A stretch of 64,000 nt of DNA from Rhyzopertha dominica (taxonomy: Eukaryota; Arthropoda; Insecta; Coleoptera; Bostrichidae): the NCBI GenBank assembly GCA_025024175.1, contig QCXZ01000001.1:36264942-36328941 (forward strand). The letters run 5' to 3'. The position numbers and the translations under genes are program-made. This document shows positions 59,301 to 64,000 of this stretch, piece after piece (positions within the stretch are counted from its first letter, which is position 1; the number at the start of each line of letters is the position of its first letter). Under the pieces are notes generated by a model that was not told where the DNA came from, did not search any database, and was given only the letters and a program-made list of their open reading frames with translations.

Positions 59301-60373
59301 TTTAAGGTTTACTTGTAAATTTATTACTTTAGAATCTTAATATAGATTTTGTAGTTTTTGATTTTAAGTACCCAATGCCGATTTCACAATATATAAATAT
59401 CCAAAAAGTACCAAGTTTTAAGCTACTACATTAACAAGTTATTTAAGAAAATGTGATATGTCTAGAGCCTTTTAACTTTAACTTAAAGCCTGAAACATTA
59501 AGTGAATTTCTTTATTATTTGAGCTAGAATATTATCGCCATATTTGTCTAAAATGATTAATTACTAGAGTAGGTATGCTGACACACAAACCCTCGGTGTA
59601 GGTAACATTACTTTTAGCTTTTTGAGCTAACAAACACTAGCGCGCTTTGCTGTTTCGTCAAATATATGTTATGGTATAATTTATGAATACCCCCATTGTT
59701 AATTGATTATGCGTCTTGCGCTTCACGTATTATTATCAACAGGTGTCTTATCTCCTTAGGTTAGCCTTCATGTGTGGTCTTTGGGGATAGTAAGCTATTG
59801 CCTGAAACATTGAAACTGTATAATGAATTTGTCTTTCAGAATAGAGTCTAACACCATCCATCTTACTGTACACACGTAAAGTTAGATCTCCGCTAATTTC
59901 GTAATCGTAAATTGTCATTCCGGTCGTATTGTAAATGTTAACTTTATAAATAAGTAATAAATGTTCATTCGTGTGTGATTGAAAGTTTTTTTAAAAACAG
60001 TCAGTAGGATACACGAAGGGCTTTGCAAAAATAAGCTCGTGTATTCCTATACCTTGTCGTGTACGCGAACTTCATGAAAAACCATTATTTGGGAAACCTC
60101 CGATCCAGTAGCCCCTTTCCTGGAAGGAAGAACCCTCGCAGACAAGTACGACCGATTATCAGGCTTTGGCATCCAGCGGACCCTTTACTGGATTTCGAAG
60201 ACCTTCGTTGAAACCACTAGAAACAGCGGACCATTTCCTGTTTGATGGAATCAACGACATTCATAATTTTACTGTGAGTACTATCACTATCTTTTTATAT
60301 TGCTGACATATTTGCGGTTACGATAAATTTTTATTTTATTGATATTTTCATATAAATTATAAAAATTATAAAA

Positions 60374-60850
60374 ATGGCAACTTTTAGTTTAAAAGAATTT
60401 AAAGATATGATCCCCGAGTATGATTGTGATCAAGCCACTCTAAACGACTTTGTAGAAGCGTGTAATTTTGTCATAAATAATATCGAAGAATCAAAAGAAG
60501 ATGCAATTATTTTTATTATTAAAAGTAAACTAACAGCTAAAGCTAAAAGGTTTATTTCCTCACGAAATTTACAAGAATGGGACGAAATACATAAATTATT
60601 AATTAATCACTATGGCGATTGTCGAGATAATGAAGGATTGTTAAGAGATTTAACGCCAACCTTTCAAAAACCAAACGAAACTCCATGCGCATTTGTACAG
60701 AGAATTGAGGATTTACTTACAAAAATAAGGAGCAGTGTAACTCTTGATAGTAGTTTGACCGCGATAGAAAAACAAACACTTAATAAATCGCATGAAAAAA
60801 TTGCTTTGGAAATATTTTTGTCGGGATTAAACGATCAATTTGGTTCAATT
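60374..60850 (+). pseudogene. Gypsy Gag, 5' part before the insertion
   Basis: ATG 60374 opens MATFSLKEFKDMIPEYDCDQ and continues with the retrotransposon capsid pattern (ATLNDFVEACNFVI, AKRFISSRNLQEWDEIHKLL, FVQRIEDLLTKIRS, KIALEIFLSGLNDQFGSI). The frame is intact for 159 codons. The last residues beyond 60,850 come from the inserted element. Confidence 0.8.
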
Positions 60851-61158
60851 GGGTGTGTTCACTAGTTATAAAAGATAAACTTTTATACATTAAAAAAGAG
60901 TACTTAATTAATTAAGTGTGTATCTGTATCCATAAGGCTGCAAAAAAAAATTTTTAACCAAAATTGTTTACAACTTCTCAGTGCGCAACGTGGCAACAAC
61001 GCAGTTTTAAGCCACGCTCAGATTGACTAGGACTAGGACTGGCTGTGACGTATCACCCGATGTAAACAAGATAGCGTCCGCTACTTTCCGTATTTCGTTT
61101 GCGTTACTGGTGATGTTTGAGAGTGTTCTCGTTTGTTTTTTTATATAAATTCAACAAT

Positions 61159-61701
61159 ATGTCGTCGGAATGCTTTGTTAAAGCGTTTTCGAACCATTTG
61201 CCGGCTGTAGATATGTTTATAGTCACCGAATTTATCAAGAACGACCTACGTTTTAATGCTGCCGAAATCAAAGGCGCTAAAGCAGCAGCGTTGTCTGAAT
61301 AATAATTATTCAGACAACGGCAGCAGTATAAGTAATTAATAAAGCAGCTTAATCTGCAATTTAATACATTATGTATCATTGATATTTTGAACGAAATGCA
61401 TCTTTTTTCTAGTGCAAGTCGTGAGCAACACGGAGATGCAGCTATAGGTTATTTTCAGGTGAAGCGAGAGGGGCCCATATCTATACTGCAGTCCAAGATA
61501 TGTCCGGAATACAAAGTTCATGCAAAAAATTATGCAGTTACTCTAAGTCTCACAACAGTAAAATGTAGATTTTGTCTTGGTCATACCCCTTTTGGCTGCT
61601 TTAAACCATCTCCGTTTGCGTTCGTAGTCTCCGGGTACACTTACGAATATTTTGTTGAGACTATTGACTCAGTGTTGTTCCATATGTTATATTTGTACTA
61701 G
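61159..61701 (+). pseudogene. SWIM-like protein fragment (YqaJ-associated family)
   Basis: Exon-like piece 1 (ATG 61159 to 61,302): SSECFVKAFSNHLPAVDMFI, EFIKNDLRFNAAEIKGAKA. Piece 2 (about 61,417-61,701): SREQHGDAAIGYFQVKREGP, SKICPEYKVHAKNYAV, then CRFC and GCFK where a SWIM zinc motif (C-x-C...C-x-H) is expected. From memory this is the N-terminal half of a multicopy arthropod protein that also has a YqaJ-type nuclease domain. That domain is absent here and the last zinc ligand is not His. Confidence 0.55.
61290..61318. repeat. 13-bp perfect palindrome, 3-base loop
   Basis: GTTGTCTGAATAA, loop TAA, TTATTCAGACAAC. It lies at the end of the first SWIM-gene piece and supplies its stop codon. 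It may have arisen by a template-switch event. Confidence 0.75.
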
Positions 61702-62502
61702 ATCTAGTACAATTTACAGATTTCTATTACGCTATTACATTTTTGCAAAATCTGTTTCATTTTTATGATGCAGAATACTACAAAAGAAAACCACTAATAT
61801 ACTTGAAAGTTGAGGAAAAAGTAAACGTAAGTTTTTCAGTATTCTATATTACAGATAGCATATTACATATATTAAAACAAAACTAGCGCCAAACACCAAC
61901 TGCACCTAAAAACTTCTTTTCCAGCGCTTGCTAAATAGCATGCAGTTGGTATTTGAAAGATTTAAACAGTGTTTTGGTGATGCTACCATCTATTAACGTG
62001 AAGTCAAACAAAACTTTATAAAGTTAGAATTTGGAACGAGAAGTGACACCAGGCAAAATAGGAATTTGTTACATTTTTCGTAAATCTGTTACATTTTTTA
62101 CAGAAATCTGTTACAATAGAAATAGAGCTAGGAACAACACTGATTGACGGATGTATTTGAAATTTGAACACTAGCACAATGCACCATCTGCTGTTAGCTT
62201 CTGGTTTGTACATGCTTAAACATTCTCCCAGTTGTTAGGAGTCCGTTAAAAGCAAGAAAACAACTCGTTTCACTCTGCACAAGCAAATGCACGTAGGTCA
62301 CATAACCTATATTCTTTGTTTACATCTGGTGCTACGTCACATCCCGGGACACTGAGTTTGTGTGGTCAATTTTTATATTTGAACTTCAGAACGTTTTTTT
62401 CGAAAACTGGTGCTAGAAAAATTTTGAAACTTTTAGGACGTAATAAGGGTGCTCCAAATATACACATGGCATGATTTCTAAAAAATCTGAAAACACCCAA
62501 TT

Positions 62503-62835
62503 ATCCGAGCACAGAAACCGAAAACTCTAGACGAAGCGGAATAATATTTAATCGAAGAAGAAAATATTGCTTAACTAAAAGATTTCTCATACGCACAAAC
62601 AAAAATTCTGCAGCTATTGCAAAAAGAACGGACACATTATTTCAGAATGTTACAGAACAAACAAATCCAAGCACTTCTAGCCAAAATTTTGTACCTAATC
62701 GAAATTTGCAACAATCAAGACCTTCTGTAATACAACGAAATCCGAATTATAATCCAAATGCAAATCGAAGCGCNAATCAATTAAACTTCAACCGAAGTAT
62801 CGACGAAGGGNAACTCGATACTTCAATTCTAGGAA
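62503..62835 (+). pseudogene. Gypsy Gag, 3' part after the insertion
   Basis: After the right AATT the frame reads NPKTLDEA and, after a stop, LIEEENIA. Frameshifts then lead to an Asn-rich stretch (NPNYNPNANRS). N bases are at 62,774 and 62,811. Confidence 0.7.
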
Positions 62836-63700
62836 CGCCCACAACTTCTCAAAATGTAGATCATGCGGATCTTCAAATTTAAATCGTTTTCCAAATTTAC
62901 ATACGCTTGAACATGAAGAAAATTTATTTTATGTAAAACTAAAAGACGGCATCTCAAAATTGTTAGTAGGTACATATGGGAGCGAGTGTCTCTATCATAC
63001 ATCCAAAAATTTTAAAACCAGGTTTAATATAAGTTATCCAGCAAACGTAACAATAAGTGGAATTGGAACAGACGAGATTCCGATTAGAGAATCCATCGAT
63101 TTGATTGTCTTTGATAATAAAAAGCATCGATTTTTAATTTCGCCTTTAAACATAAAATTCGACGGTATTTTAGGAATTGATTTCTTAATGAAGCATAATG
63201 GAAATATGAATATCGTGAATATGACATTAGAGTTCCCTGACAAAATAATACCACTTTTTAATGAAAATTTAAGTTTTGAGCCTGTAAATACAGTTGCAAA
63301 TAATTCGCATAATTTTAATTTTTATGCAGGACCGAATGCGGCACCTTTCCATTCAGTACCATGCACATTCTTTCCAAATCATGCGAATAATTTTAATTCA
63401 AACGTTGGGTTGAACGCGGTACCTTTCCGTTCAACACCAGTACCTGTCAGATATTTACCAGATAATAATTTCAGTACAAATGGAAATAATGTAAACGAAG
63501 TAAATACACAATTGAACGGGGCACCTTTCCGTTCAAATTTTGATAATTTTTTATTGAGAAACAGAAATCAATATGAGAGAAATAACTTTGTAAATAATAA
63601 TAATAACGATGATAACCAGGTATCTGAAATACCTTCTTGTTCAAATACAATTGCATTACCTCCAAGAACTATTCAAGTTGTTAAACTGTGTTTCTTCTAA
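62836..63700 (+). pseudogene. Gypsy zinc-knuckle remnant, protease and Asn-rich spacer
   Basis: It opens with SKCRSCGSSNLNRF (a C-x2-C half knuckle) and continues in one frame to VGTYGSE, where the retropepsin D-[ST]-G should stand. The catalytic triad is not intact. The flap and C-terminal part (GIGTDEIPI, FDGILGIDFLMKH) are preserved. Then come three imperfect repeats ending NAAPFHS, NAVPFRS and NGAPFRS, Asn runs, and ALPPRTIQVVKL, the spacer that normally leads into RT. The stop is at 63,700. Confidence 0.75.
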
Positions 63701-64000
63701 AGAACTCGAAAATTGTTAACTTTATAAAAAATTGCAGGAGTGCTTTTCGATTAGAAATTTGATATTCTATATAATAGCAACATTTAAAAAAAAATCATGT
63801 GGACATTGGAAATATTTCGAAAATGTAAACATTTTTTAAAACACTTCTTGTGAGAAATTTTAATTCCTATCTGATGGTATTTTCACTTTTTGAATTTATT
63901 AAGTATTTTCTGAGATATTTAGGAAAAACCGTTTTTTTTGCTAATATATTCTAAACAGTTTACTGCACCGAAAATTATAGGGACGAATAATACTCGCAAT
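63701..64000. other. AT-rich end, nothing recognised
   Basis: Gypsy similarity ends at 63,700. The remaining 300 bases contain poly-A/T runs and no readable frame. Confidence 0.5.

Larger units (their letters stand above)
60851..62498. mobile_element. 1.65-kb TIR element with SWIM-like gene, inserted in gag, TSD AATT
   Basis: It starts GGGTGTGTTCA and ends TGAAAACACCC, with AATT on each side (60,847-60,850; 62,499-62,502). Subterminal inverted blocks TGACGTATCACCCGATGTAA and TTACATCTGGTGCTACGTCA sit ~200 bp inside each end. Removing it lets the gag reading frame continue across one AATT, confirming the ends. It encodes part of a SWIM-like protein and shows no DDE transposase. Confidence 0.85.
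59667..63700 (+). mobile_element. Decayed Ty3/gypsy retrotransposon, 5' part
   Basis: It carries a gag frame, a half zinc-knuckle, a protease region and an Asn-rich spacer, in that order, then stops before RT. A possible 5' LTR begins TGTTATGG at 59,667 and has AATAAA near 59,956, but there is no second LTR in view to confirm it, and no clear primer-binding site was read. A 1.65-kb element interrupts gag. The layout resembles the 17.6/297 group. Confidence 0.65.

Noticed and set aside
61387..61701. An intact independent SWIM gene
   Set aside because: It starts without a proper N-terminus, lacks the nuclease domain and a full zinc motif, and lies within the inserted element.

Overview
The window is arthropod nuclear DNA, most likely from an insect. 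It is AT-rich, its genes are split by introns of up to about 8.6 kb, and every clear host gene matches a conserved animal family. Five host genes can be supported. They are the last two exons of a core alpha-1,3-fucosyltransferase (+, 3113-3453 and 9003-9611), NDUFA7 of mitochondrial complex I (+, 15051-15356), a short D-3-phosphoglycerate dehydrogenase (+, five exons, 20487-29556), the K63-deubiquitinase BRCC36/BRCC3 (-, four exons, 46636-29624) and mitochondrial ribosomal protein S22 (+, two exons, 56422-57522). They work in N-glycan core fucosylation, respiration, serine synthesis, ubiquitin editing and mitochondrial translation. I see no operon or shared pathway. The only close arrangement is the convergent PHGDH/BRCC36 pair, whose stop codons lie 67 bp apart.

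Layout. 0-3 kb: two long inverted-repeat (foldback-like) elements. 3-9.6 kb: the fucosyltransferase exons, with an intron holding a palindrome that carries hammerhead-ribozyme-like motifs, an inverted Ty3/gypsy pol ruin, the 3' end of a LINE, a tRNA-derived SINE and a hAT-like MITE. 10-15 kb: a dead mariner, one copy of a three-copy repeat family and a THAP-domain transposon ruin. 15 kb: NDUFA7. 16.7-19.7 kb: a palindromic dimer of a DUF4817-like element and a degenerate GATAC-type array split by a 397-bp hAT-type MITE with a perfect 8-bp target duplication. 20.5-29.6 kb: PHGDH, whose introns hold two Penelope-like RT fragments and a PIF/Harbinger element. 29.6-46.6 kb: BRCC36, whose two large introns are almost filled by elements: a 1.2-kb TIR element, an IS630-like DDE transposase ruin, a tRNA-like hairpin, a 3.2-kb Tc1/mariner-type element, a 3.5-kb foldback element splitting a THAP-like reading frame, and a Tigger/pogo remnant. 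46.9-56.3 kb: repeat copies, a 0.9-kb foldback, a 2.26-kb element with a perfect 8-bp target duplication, and a tandem duplication carrying a THAP-like first exon. 56.4-57.5 kb: MRPS22. 58-64 kb: a LINE RT ruin, then a Ty3/gypsy gag-protease ruin split by a 1.65-kb TIR element encoding a SWIM-like protein.

The strongest candidates for something unusual are this SWIM-like element (no DDE transposase visible, 4-bp AATT duplication), the 3.5-kb foldback with tandem ~333-bp repeats in both arms, the DUF4817 head-to-head palindrome, and the paired hammerhead-like motifs. All homology calls come from reading translated sequence against remembered families; no database search was run. Element ends given exactly are those where I could read terminal repeats or target duplications; the others are approximate.
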